64,000 nucleotides of DNA. Origin: Paraburkholderia polaris (lineage in GTDB: Bacteria > Pseudomonadota > Gammaproteobacteria > Burkholderiales > Burkholderiaceae). The stretch covers positions 1 through 64,000 of the forward strand of contig NZ_JABBGJ010000055.1 of the NCBI RefSeq assembly GCF_012927345.1. The letters run 5' to 3'. The notes under the pieces are model-generated. The model saw only the letters and a list, made by a program, of their open reading frames with translations. It was not told the origin of the DNA and made no database searches. Made by a program: the position numbers and the translations under genes. Of this stretch, positions 35,076-43,672 are shown piece by piece (the stretch's first letter is position 1; each line of letters opens with the position of its first letter).

Positions 35076-35960
35076 ATGCTCGCCGAGGCGGGCGACCCCG
35101 AACCGCCCTCCGGCACGCGCTTCCGCAAGATCGTGTCGGTACGCAAATTGCGCGCACGGCTCGGCGCCGGCGACCCCTCTACCCTGTCGCGCGTGCTCAA
35201 CGACATCGAAACCGAAGTGGTCCGCACGGGCTTGGCTGGCGTGGCGATTCCCGATCTGCCGGATGAAATCGCGGCGCACATGCGCGCCTTGTGGCAGGCG
35301 GCCGTCGCCGTCCAGCTGGACGACGTCATGCGGCTCCGAGCTGACGCCATGCAGCAGGCGGAGGCATCGGCCGCGGCTCATCGTGACGCCGACCTGCGCA
35401 CGGAAATGCTGCGGGTTGAACTGGCGGAACTGCGCTCGCAACTTGGCAGGCGCGACACCGAACTGGCGACGCTGCGGGCCGACTGCCGCAGCCTGACCGA
35501 GCGGTCCGGCGCTTACCGGACGGCCGCCGCAGACCTGCAGGGGCAACTGGAAGCGGCCGGCTCGACTCTGGTACAGATGAAAGAGACGCACGCAAAGGAA
35601 TTCGCGGCCGTTCATACGCGTTACGAAGGCCTCTCCAGGCAGCTGCTGCAGGAAACCGAGCACCAGCGCCACGCGTTGCAGACCGAACGCGAACGGCTGA
35701 CGGGCCAGATCGCCCAGGCGCAGGAACGCGCTGCGGCCCTCGAAGGGCTGCGCGATCGCCTGCTGAGCGAGCTGGCGGCCGAGCGGGACGCGCACCAGCG
35801 TGCGGCCGCAGAAGCGGCCGTACTCACCACGCTCGTTGCGGAACAGCGTGCGCTGCTGCGGATGCCGGACAGCCGCGGCACTGCCGGGTCCTCCCGACAC
35901 CGGAAGGCAGCCAGTGGCTCGCCGACGCGGGCCACCACCAGCCGGCGTCGGCCGAAATGA
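35076..35960 (+). CDS. KfrA-like DNA-binding coiled-coil protein
   Basis: The protein has about 294 residues. The N-terminal 50 residues (GTRFRKIVSVRKLRARLGAGDPSTLSRVLNDIE) resemble the KfrA N-terminal DNA-binding domain of plasmids, and the rest (about 75-250) is a long coiled coil rich in Ala, Glu, Gln and Arg. The KfrA similarity appears to start before ATG 35076 (TRDEIRATVLAML), yet no ATG, GTG or TTG exists in that frame after the stop at 35007, so a non-standard start such as CTG 35025 or ATT 35016 is possible. It overlaps the recombinase gene by 4 bases. Confidence 0.7.
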   Translation: MLAEAGDPEPPSGTRFRKIVSVRKLRARLGAGDPSTLSRVLNDIETEVVRTGLAGVAIPDLPDEIAAHMRALWQAAVAVQLDDVMRLRADAMQQAEASAAAHRDADLRTEMLRVELAELRSQLGRRDTELATLRADCRSLTERSGAYRTAAADLQGQLEAAGSTLVQMKETHAKEFAAVHTRYEGLSRQLLQETEHQRHALQTERERLTGQIAQAQERAAALEGLRDRLLSELAAERDAHQRAAAEAAVLTTLVAEQRALLRMPDSRGTAGSSRHRKAASGSPTRATTSRRRPK

Positions 35961-37528
35961 ACGGGCCAGCCTGTTTCGCCAGTTGGGTCGATACGGCCAC
36001 GGAGCCGCCGCAGCGCCTGCCTGACGGCATCGACGCAGCGCTCGCATACATGGCCGATGCCACCGGCCACCCGGTCTATATGCGCTGGACGCTCACGTTA
36101 CTCAAACGGGGTTGCCCGTCGCTCGCCGACGCGAAACGTGAACATCCAGTCGTATTCGCGCTGCTGCTCGATCACGACGCGGCGATCGAGTACTGGGAGC
36201 GCGGACGGCTTCGGGTGGTCGCCCCTGATCGCGCACCGGCGCCCGCCACAGTGCTGCTGCGTCTGCTGAAGCAGCACCGGCGCTTCAGGTTCGCCCCGGA
36301 CGAGCCAGTCACGCTAGCGACGTCGTCGGCCGGTACCGCACGCGCGGCTATGACCGCCGTCGCCATATCGGAAACCGCCAGCCCGTGGGCCGGACCCGCC
36401 GTGTGGCTGGCAGCGCTTACGCCTGGAACGGACGCATCCGACCGCGCCTGGCTGGCGCGCGCGGGCCGCTTTGCCAATGTGTCTCCCGTCACAAATACGC
36501 TGGGCGCGGCGGACGACGCCCAGGCCGTCGCCCTCTTCCTGCGCGAGCGCGCGAGCCGTTCACCCCACACGCTGCGAGCCTATCTCGCGGAACTTCGACG
36601 CCTGATCCGGTGGTGCGACCGCCATCAGTTGGGGCCGTTGTCCGACCTGACCCGGGACAACCTGCTCACGTATCGGACGTCGCTCGAACGCACCCGCCGC
36701 ACCACACCTGCGACGGGCACCACACGGAACCAACCAGCCGGATTGCAGGCCACCACCCGTGCCCGGGCGCTCGCCGTTGTGTCGAGCCTGTTCCGCTACT
36801 GGCTGCGGACCGGCTATGTGATCGCCAATCCCGCCGCCGAACTGTCCGGCGGCGCAGCTACCCGTGACAGCTGGACGCCGTCCCGGATCATGCCAATCAA
36901 GGTGCTGGCGCTGTGCGACGCGGTGGTCAGCGACGCCGCGCCGGACACGATGTCGGCGCTGGTCTGGGCGCGTCGCCGCGCGATCTGGTCCCTGTACCGC
37001 TACGCGGGCGTGCGGCTAGCGGAACTGGTGTGGTCTGAAGCGGAGGGGTTGCCCCGCCTCGACGTCGACCCGCAAGGTCAGTGGACATTGCACGTGCTGG
37101 GAAAAGGCGGCAAGCGCCGCTCGATTCCGCTGCCATCGGTCTGCGTGCCGGCACTGCGCGTCTACCGTCTCGCACGAGCCCTGCCCGAGCAGCCGTCGCC
37201 ATTCGAACGGGTCGCACTGATCCACAGTGAGAAGCGCGACGCGCTGGGCCACAGCGGGCTGTATGACGAGGTCAAGGCCGTGCTGCTGGCTGCTGAAGCA
37301 CAGGTGCAACCAGCCGACCTGACAACGCTCACGATCCTGCGCGCCGCATCGACTCACTGGCTACGGCACGGCTATGCGCGCGCACTGGTGGTAGATCACG
37401 CGGTGCCGCTGCCGGTTGCGCAGACACTGCTCGGCCACGCGTCGGTGCAGACGACGGCCGCGTACGCGCGTACCGACCTGACGCAGACACGTGCATTCGT
37501 GGAGGGGAGTTTTCCGCAACGAAAATAG
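35957..37528 (+). CDS. Tyrosine recombinase/integrase
   Basis: The protein has 523 residues, larger than XerC/D (about 300). An N-terminal extension of about 190 residues precedes a SAM-like core-binding domain (AVALFLRERASRSPHTLRAYLAELRRLIRWC) and the catalytic domain. The catalytic residues are Arg in GVRLAELVW, Lys in VLGKGGKRRSIPLP, HxxR in STHWLRHGYA, His in LLGHASVQTT and Tyr in AAYARTD. ATG 35957 overlaps the KfrA stop as ATGA. KfrA plus large recombinase pairs are familiar from plasmids and islands of Burkholderiaceae; no attachment site was found. Confidence 0.88.
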   Translation: MNGPACFASWVDTATEPPQRLPDGIDAALAYMADATGHPVYMRWTLTLLKRGCPSLADAKREHPVVFALLLDHDAAIEYWERGRLRVVAPDRAPAPATVLLRLLKQHRRFRFAPDEPVTLATSSAGTARAAMTAVAISETASPWAGPAVWLAALTPGTDASDRAWLARAGRFANVSPVTNTLGAADDAQAVALFLRERASRSPHTLRAYLAELRRLIRWCDRHQLGPLSDLTRDNLLTYRTSLERTRRTTPATGTTRNQPAGLQATTRARALAVVSSLFRYWLRTGYVIANPAAELSGGAATRDSWTPSRIMPIKVLALCDAVVSDAAPDTMSALVWARRRAIWSLYRYAGVRLAELVWSEAEGLPRLDVDPQGQWTLHVLGKGGKRRSIPLPSVCVPALRVYRLARALPEQPSPFERVALIHSEKRDALGHSGLYDEVKAVLLAAEAQVQPADLTTLTILRAASTHWLRHGYARALVVDHAVPLPVAQTLLGHASVQTTAAYARTDLTQTRAFVEGSFPQRK

Positions 37529-37983
37529 TTGTCGACGATGATTGAGACGACATGCCAGCGCGCCCCTGCAATCGATGACACCCATTAGCGGGCCCGGTGT
37601 CAAGTGAGCAAACAACACCTTCGACTGCCTGAGCAGCCGACTTCGATTGCACTGACCTAATGCAGTAGCCGAGCGCACCCGTTTCTTCGATTCATGGCTG
37701 CGACGGATCGCGCCAGACACCCATCAGGCTCAAGCGATCGGCGTACATCGGTTGCCTGTCGCCCTGGTGGCTCTGCCACCCCAGAAGAACGTTGGTGCTG
37801 CAACACGTCCAATGAGTTCGCACAATATTCGTGGTTGCCAGACGTCCGGCACCAATCCAGGGCTGGCTCGTGTTGCAGGCGATCCGCTTTACTGCAAATC
37901 GGGGACGGCGGCACGGCATCCCATTCAATTGGGTGGCTTTTCGCCAGTCAACGATCAGGGCTTGCCGGTCGCCGTCGTAACGC
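37529..37983. other. Region between recombinase and IS110 element
   Basis: 455 bp on the 3' side of the IS110 transposase. Open frames on both strands show no family motif. It should include the right end of the IS110 element and possibly its insertion target. Confidence 0.35.
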
Positions 37984-38997
37984 TTATGCGAAGCAGCGGT
38001 TCACATCAAATGGTTTTCGCTCCTTCAGCATGTGGAAGCACGCACGGGCGAGCTTGTGGGCCAGTGCCTTGCGTGCGATCACTGAATTCGTCCTGGCTTT
38101 CTTGCGCTCGTAGAACTGCCTGGCTTCGGTGCTAAAGTGCATCGCGAAGTTGGCTGCTTCGATGAATGCCCAGCACAGGTATGGATTTCCGTTCCTGGTA
38201 TTGCCTTCGCTTTTTTTCTTGCCATTGCTCATGCGCTGGCTGTCCACGCACCGCGCATAGGAGGCGAAGTTGCCAGCGCTGGCGAAACGTTCGATGGTCC
38301 CGGTTTCCAGTACGATCACAGTGGCAAGCGTCTGGCCGATGCCGGGTACCGTGGTCAGGAGGGCGTAGTCCGGACGTGGCGCGACCTTTTCCTGAAGACG
38401 CTTTTCCACGATGGCGATCTGTGCGGACAGCGTCGCGATGACCGCGACGTTCGCTCGGACCGCCAGCGCCACGTCGTCTGGGAGATGCAGCTGGTCGACA
38501 GTGGTCTGGTCCAGTTGCTTGACCTGATTGCTCGTGATTCGCGTGCCGGACTGACGCGCCGTAATGTTCTCAACGGCGAGAATGTGGCTGGTGCGGCTGC
38601 GCACCAGTTGCATGCGCTTGCGGGCCAGGTCACGCACCTGGCGATGCTCAGCCGGCAATATGGTGCCAGTGGGAAGGATGCCCAGACGAAGCAGATGGGC
38701 CAGGTAGCGCGCGTCGGTCTCGTCGCCACTGTGCTTGAGCCCATCGTACTTTTTGATCGCCGTGGTGTTGGCCAGATGTACCACGAAGCCGGCCGCCTGC
38801 AGGCCGTCGACAAGCCAGTACCAGTTGTACGTGGATTCGACCACGACGCCGGCCAGTTCGGGCCGCCACGGGGCAAGAAGCGCCAGAATCTTTGCCAGGT
38901 CGTTCGGCAGCCGCCTTTCGGCGACCACGCGATCGGTTTCGTCGATCACGCTCACCACGCTGTTGTTCGAATGCAGGTCAATGCCGCTATAGTTCAT
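37984..38997 (-). CDS. IS110-family transposase (DEDD recombinase)
   Basis: The protein has 337 residues. The N-terminal DEDD/RuvC-like domain has Asp in SGIDLHSNNS, Glu in VVVESTYNW and Asp pair in GDETDARYLAHLL. The C-terminal Tnp20 domain has LLTTVPGIGQTLATVIVLE and the region NFASYARCVDSQRMSNGKKK, which includes the catalytic serine. 'YARCV' replaces the more usual 'YAGLV'. The start is preceded by GGAGGTC. The element's left end would lie upstream of the gene, in 38998-39300. Confidence 0.92.
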   Translation of the reverse strand: MNYSGIDLHSNNSVVSVIDETDRVVAERRLPNDLAKILALLAPWRPELAGVVVESTYNWYWLVDGLQAAGFVVHLANTTAIKKYDGLKHSGDETDARYLAHLLRLGILPTGTILPAEHRQVRDLARKRMQLVRSRTSHILAVENITARQSGTRITSNQVKQLDQTTVDQLHLPDDVALAVRANVAVIATLSAQIAIVEKRLQEKVAPRPDYALLTTVPGIGQTLATVIVLETGTIERFASAGNFASYARCVDSQRMSNGKKKSEGNTRNGNPYLCWAFIEAANFAMHFSTEARQFYERKKARTNSVIARKALAHKLARACFHMLKERKPFDVNRCFA

Positions 38998-39000
38998 GAT

Positions 39001-39076
39001 GACCTCCTTCCGGTTGAAGCGGTTTTGGCAAACTCACTTTAACCCCGTCGCCCGACAGGGCGGCGGCAGGAGGTCC
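39001..39076 (-). promoter_or_regulatory. Hairpin that could mask the IS110 transposase ribosome-binding site
   Basis: On the plus strand GACCTCC (39001-39007) and GGAGGTC (39070-39076) are inverted copies. The first is, on the minus strand, the ribosome-binding site of the transposase. Between them a second stem CCGTCGCCC-GACA-GGGCGGCGG (one mismatch) is nested. A transcript reading in from upstream could fold to hide the ribosome-binding site. The same non-coding leader is where IS110-group elements encode their bridge RNA. Confidence 0.5.
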
Positions 39077-39747
39077 GCTAGATGATTTTCAATCGTTGTC
39101 GGTCATAGTCGCTCGAGTCGCTACTTTGACGTCTCATCGGCCGTAGCCGCCACTCGCTCATCAGAGTTAGGGAGGCTGCTGTAGTTTACTGGCCAGCTAT
39201 TCGCCGCGCGTAGCAGCGGACAACCGCTACCGACTTTGACGAACGCGCACTTTCGAGCCGCGGCGGTTGTTCAAAACTGCGAAGATTGAACGCCTGCTCC
39301 GCCTCCGCACCGTCGTTTCGCAACAGAACTGAGAGACGAGTGCATGCCAGCACCTATCAACCTTGGTGAGCCAGATACAGTTGCTTTACGCAACCCACTG
39401 CCTCGGCCGCCGCGAATTTGAGTTTTCTTGTCGAGCGGTGTTTACGTTCCGCTTCCGCAGCAGTTAGCCAACTCAGTGCATCGACCATGTAGGTTCGCGA
39501 GAGAAGCGCCCGAAATGCGCGCTAGCAACCACGGGCCACGATCACTATCTCGCATCATCGACATCAATGTGCCGGCAACTCCGTGTCTTTCGCCACTCCG
39601 AGATGAGGCTGAGCGCCACTTTTCTACTAGTTCCGCAAACGGCTCGATGCAATACAATACCTCCATTGGCGACGGGCCAAATTGTGCTGAGGAGCTATAA
39701 GTCCGAGTATGCTCCGAACCGTTCAAGCGACTTTAAATCCATTCTAA
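39077..39747. other. Leader region of the IS110 element and upstream region of the kinase operon
   Basis: 670 bp without a confident gene. Base composition shifts to AT-rich from about 39600, where the kinase-nucleosidase operon begins. The plus frame ending at 39851 contains a natural-looking run (FKSILNASKKAKNWETAT) just before and over the start of the large ORF, so the true N-terminus of that gene could begin here in another frame. Confidence 0.4.
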
Positions 39748-42700
39748 ATGCAAGTAAGAAAGCAAAAAACTGGGAGACGGCAACAGTCTGCGTTGTCGCG
39801 GGCGCTCGCGTCGTCCAATCGTCGAGGCATTGTCCAACGTCGCCTTTTTGATAATCTAAGTGCAGTAGAAATTCGACACAGCGTATCTCAGGTTGCATCG
39901 CACCGGCACTTTGCAGACGCTGTTACTCTTTCTTACCGTGGTCCCGCAGGCATTTACCGACCGCATACTCCAAGGGTCGAGCTTAAAAAGAGTCTTGCCT
40001 GGTGTATCGGAATAATAGAGCACCACAAAGACAGCATTCAGTTTTTTCTAGACCAGCATCGAGCTCTCCTCGAATCCGTTTTTGAGGGGCGCAACGAGAA
40101 TGCATTGCTCGTGCTGGATACCATTGATAAGCGGTGTGGCGTTTCGACTTGGTCGATCGCATTGCGAGGTTCGATTTTTTCCATGGCAGGCATGGAGGAA
40201 CAGAAACGCTCATTTTTGAGCGACCTTTACATTCAAGCCGGGGACAATGAATTTTTTAAGGCCGTCGTTCAGAATATTGCGACCCGTTACAATAACATTG
40301 ATGTCATATCGCCGGAATCAAGGTTTTTTGAAGAAAAGATAAAGAGAAGTTTCTCCGGTGAACTTCTTCATTTTTTAATCTACAAACTTGTACCAAACAA
40401 CATAGAGTTTGATTTTGATTTTGAACACATCTTAAATGTCGAAAAGAATTCTTCAATAATTGATATTTTCGAATGTTTGATCGACGTCATATGCGAATAC
40501 GAGCTTCGCGGAGACGCCAAGATCGAGTCTCAAGATATACAGCGTCTTGTTCGCGTTCTGAGTGCGCTTTTTACTTCCCCACGTATTACTGCGCTTGCCA
40601 ATTCCTATGGGATAAAGTCAGATTGGAATTTTGAGGAAATTAATTTTTCAATCCTCGATTCTTATACGAAAGGAAACTATCAGCTGGTTTGTGACATGAT
40701 GTCAGAGAACACTTGGCTTAAATACAATTTTTCGTTGTTTGAGATTTGGGCTCGCGCGCTAACGCGGGTGGAACGGCCAATCGAAGAAACCATGGTGCAA
40801 AGCTTGCTTAATGCGACTGGATCTGTCATGGTAAAGAATGAAAGTTACGACCGCTCATTAGCATATGTTTTGGCACACAGTCACGCTTTTTCCATGCTGG
40901 GCTGGTTCAAGGAATTGAATTATTTGGCGGCTCGGGAAGCAAAATTCCACTCTACCGAAAAGACTGCGGCACTTACGAGACTGTCAGTCAAGCTATCGGA
41001 CGTCGCGTCCCCCCTAAAAGCAAAATACTTAGACGAGTCGTCACGAGCGGCCTATGTTGACGCAATGCAGAATGAAGCGAAACATTCTGTTGTCGTTTCC
41101 TTATTCAAAACGCTATTGGATCCGCAAACCAGCGCGCCCGATGTTCAAAGCTTTCCCGACGTCGCTCCCACGCGAGTGAGAAAATATATCGCGAGTTGGT
41201 ATTTTGATAATCGTGAATACGAGAAAGCAGCCTCGATTCTAGAAGAGTTGGAGCAATCGTCTGATGCATTAGTTGCGCACGATGCAAGCAGGTTATTGAT
41301 CAACGCTTATATTGCGATTGGTGACGCGGACCAAGCTGCTGGCACTTACGTGCGAACGGTGCTAAAGACCCCGCCACTTCTCAAGACTTTAGATAGTCAC
41401 GCGCTGTGTGCGATCTGCGTTCCACAAATTGAAGCTACGACTTCAATATCCGTAGCAATTTCATTATCGATACATTCTCGATTTGTAAATAACACGTTTG
41501 ACGCAGCACTTAAATATGCCTTCGAACGGTTTTTGGTTAATAATGGTGTGGCATTCCCTCTTGAACTCAGTTCTCTAGCCGGAATTCCAAGGGCACAACT
41601 GCTCTATTTTTATGAGCACGTTTGCACGCCGGAAGTAATGAAGCTCTATTTGCGATTTGACACGCCAAGACAAATCGAAGAGTACCGCGTAACAATATGC
41701 CGCCACCTTATTGATCAAGGCCATTCCGTCGAGACTATGGTTTTTGAAGTAAAGGAACGAACCCGGAAAATCGTGATAAGCGATGCGACGAAACATGTCG
41801 AGCAGAGTCGCATTTATGCTGACATCAGTTCGTTTTCCAATTCTTCGTCGAAAAACTTTCGACCATTATTCGAACGGTTCTCAGAACTTCGAGTAAACGA
41901 TTATTCAACACGTAACGACGAAGTTCAGTTCAAACAGTTTGTTGAGAAGTTTGAGATTGATTCAAAGGTCGGCCGACATGCCTATGTGGTGCACCTCCAA
42001 GATCTTGTACTAAACGAAAAAAATTCGACGTTTCTAACGTTGTTAAAGTCGATGAGAGACGAATTTACGTTTGGGGACATGGGGTTGAAGGGATTCCTTA
42101 GCACGCGCATTCGACATGGGCATTTTCCGACGACGCTTCGGAAAGCCGTAGCGAACGAGGGCCTTTTGAGTCCGAAGCTTTCTACTTTAGGCGGTTATAA
42201 AAAGAACATTTGGCTGGATCGCTTTTCCGGTCTGACAGCAGCACGCAGCTCAGAACTGGATAAGGCGTTCGTAGACTTCGCGTCACGCTACCACACTTTG
42301 GTGGATGAGGTTAACGATAAGTGGCTCCTCATTTTTACGATTGATCAAGATATTTCCGGTCTCACAGAGAAAGGTGGTCGTCAAACTGCTCTTTTTAATT
42401 ATTCGGTCACCGCACTTGAAGCCTTTTATATACAGGAGTTGCTACCTGCGGGTGCCACTTACAGCGATTTCGTCTCGACGGTTACCAGATGGTTGTGGGA
42501 CCGGACCGAATTCAATCTGCAAGAAATCCGCCAAAAGATAGATCTAGAGGTTCGTGAGCGTGCAACACAATTGGTGGCGCAACTGGAAGGAAGTGTTGTT
42601 GCTACCGCTGCGGGACACAGAGAATTATCGAATTTCTGTGACGCGGTTGCCCGTGCCCGTACGGCGCTAAACCACGAAATCGATACGATAATTGGATGGT

Positions 42701-43233
42701 TTACCCGCTCAAGCGGCATAAATGTTCGTTCTTTTGAGTCAGATATCGCTGTTACCATCGCTCGCCTGTCAGCAGGGGCTGAGATTAATCATACGGATAG
42801 AACACAATTTTGCTTCCAAGGACGAGCGCTGACCTCATTTGTAGATGTCTTATACGTCTTATTGGAGAATTGCGTCACAAAATCTCAGCTATCGAAATCT
42901 GAGCTTTCGATCAACTCAGAGATTATCGAGAACGGCGACACCATCACTGTGTCGGTTTCAAACAACTGCGCAGCCGTTTGGAACGTAGACACAGAGAATT
43001 CTGCGCTTGATTATTACCGTGAGTCATATGGAAATTCGGAGTTCGCCTTGAGAGCGGCGCAGGGCCAAGGAGGATCAGGATTTTTCAAAGTATGGAAAGC
43101 ATTGTCAAAAGACCTAGATTTGCAACATGCAATTAACTTTGGTTACCAAACCGCAACAAAGTTTAGTGTCAGCATTTCCATTCCAATCAAAGAGATGGAG
43201 AAAATCCGTTACCATGAGAATTCTAATAGTTGA
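39748..43233 (+). CDS. Large helical-repeat protein with degenerate histidine-kinase/GHKL-like C-terminus
   Basis: The 1161-residue protein has no signal peptide or membrane segment. Most of it is predicted helix and includes TPR-like stretches (KYIASWYFDNREYEKAASILEELEQ, residues about 485-560), so it may be a sensor platform. A helix near residue 976 (ARTALNHEIDTIIGWF) resembles a phospho-acceptor helix with its His. It is followed by an ATPase-like domain with VLLENCVTKS (N-box-like, about 1040) and GQGGSGFFKVWK (G2-box-like, about 1106-1116). The G1 box DxGxG is not recognisable (SVSNNCAAV stands there). AT-rich unlike its surroundings, so recently acquired. Overlaps the next gene by 20 bases. 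Start ATG 39748 lacks a good ribosome-binding site. Confidence 0.75.
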   Translation: MQVRKQKTGRRQQSALSRALASSNRRGIVQRRLFDNLSAVEIRHSVSQVASHRHFADAVTLSYRGPAGIYRPHTPRVELKKSLAWCIGIIEHHKDSIQFFLDQHRALLESVFEGRNENALLVLDTIDKRCGVSTWSIALRGSIFSMAGMEEQKRSFLSDLYIQAGDNEFFKAVVQNIATRYNNIDVISPESRFFEEKIKRSFSGELLHFLIYKLVPNNIEFDFDFEHILNVEKNSSIIDIFECLIDVICEYELRGDAKIESQDIQRLVRVLSALFTSPRITALANSYGIKSDWNFEEINFSILDSYTKGNYQLVCDMMSENTWLKYNFSLFEIWARALTRVERPIEETMVQSLLNATGSVMVKNESYDRSLAYVLAHSHAFSMLGWFKELNYLAAREAKFHSTEKTAALTRLSVKLSDVASPLKAKYLDESSRAAYVDAMQNEAKHSVVVSLFKTLLDPQTSAPDVQSFPDVAPTRVRKYIASWYFDNREYEKAASILEELEQSSDALVAHDASRLLINAYIAIGDADQAAGTYVRTVLKTPPLLKTLDSHALCAICVPQIEATTSISVAISLSIHSRFVNNTFDAALKYAFERFLVNNGVAFPLELSSLAGIPRAQLLYFYEHVCTPEVMKLYLRFDTPRQIEEYRVTICRHLIDQGHSVETMVFEVKERTRKIVISDATKHVEQSRIYADISSFSNSSSKNFRPLFERFSELRVNDYSTRNDEVQFKQFVEKFEIDSKVGRHAYVVHLQDLVLNEKNSTFLTLLKSMRDEFTFGDMGLKGFLSTRIRHGHFPTTLRKAVANEGLLSPKLSTLGGYKKNIWLDRFSGLTAARSSELDKAFVDFASRYHTLVDEVNDKWLLIFTIDQDISGLTEKGGRQTALFNYSVTALEAFYIQELLPAGATYSDFVSTVTRWLWDRTEFNLQEIRQKIDLEVRERATQLVAQLEGSVVATAAGHRELSNFCDAVARARTALNHEIDTIIGWFTRSSGINVRSFESDIAVTIARLSAGAEINHTDRTQFCFQGRALTSFVDVLYVLLENCVTKSQLSKSELSINSEIIENGDTITVSVSNNCAAVWNVDTENSALDYYRESYGNSEFALRAAQGQGGSGFFKVWKALSKDLDLQHAINFGYQTATKFSVSISIPIKEMEKIRYHENSNS

Positions 43234-43672
43234 AGACGACCTGGATAAGCGAAAAAAAATCGTCGAACTGGTCGAGTCCAAGATGGCGGACGTCGATGAA
43301 ATTGTCGAGCGAGAGTCGCTTCGATCAGGACTAAGGACGATAATTGAAGATCGGCTTTTCGATGCAATTCTGTTGGATATGAGTATGCCGGGTTTTGACA
43401 TTTCCGAGGATGAGCCAAGTGGCGGTGCGCCGGAAAGCTTTGCAGGTGAGGAAATTATGGCGCAAATGAAACTACGAGGAATTAAAATTCCTGTTGTCGT
43501 CATAACGCAGTACAAATCCTTCGAGAAAGGAACCGTTGGACTGCAGGAGCTAGTTTCAAAATTCACGGATGAATTTTCCGATTTCTTTCGAGGAGCGATT
43601 TACTATAATTCTGCGATAGAGAGCTGGAAAAAAGAACTGGTTGATCACCTTAAATCGGCTACGGCGAAATGA
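43214..43672 (+). CDS. Single-domain response-regulator receiver
   Basis: The protein has 152 residues. The receiver fold is clear: acidic pair in LIVEDDLDK (Asp8, Asp9), phospho-acceptor Asp55 in AILLDMSMPG and Thr98 in PVVVITQYK. No lysine is visible in the GAIYYNSA segment where beta-5 normally ends, so it may not switch in the standard way. There is no output domain. ATG 43214 lies inside the end of the kinase-like gene, and its stop overlaps the next start as ATGA. It likely acts as phosphate carrier or sink between the kinase-like protein and the receiver-nucleosidase (inference). Confidence 0.85.
   Translation: MRILIVEDDLDKRKKIVELVESKMADVDEIVERESLRSGLRTIIEDRLFDAILLDMSMPGFDISEDEPSGGAPESFAGEEIMAQMKLRGIKIPVVVITQYKSFEKGTVGLQELVSKFTDEFSDFFRGAIYYNSAIESWKKELVDHLKSATAK

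Noticed and set aside
34740-36047. 435-codon minus-strand open frame across the KfrA-like gene
   Set aside because: Most of it is the antisense shadow of a GC-rich coiled-coil gene; only its last 45 codons have their own ribosome-binding site and are reported as a micro-ORF.
39567-39851. Separate small gene before the kinase-like gene
   Set aside because: Only its last third looks protein-like and it overlaps the large ORF; it may instead reflect a frameshifted N-terminus of that ORF.
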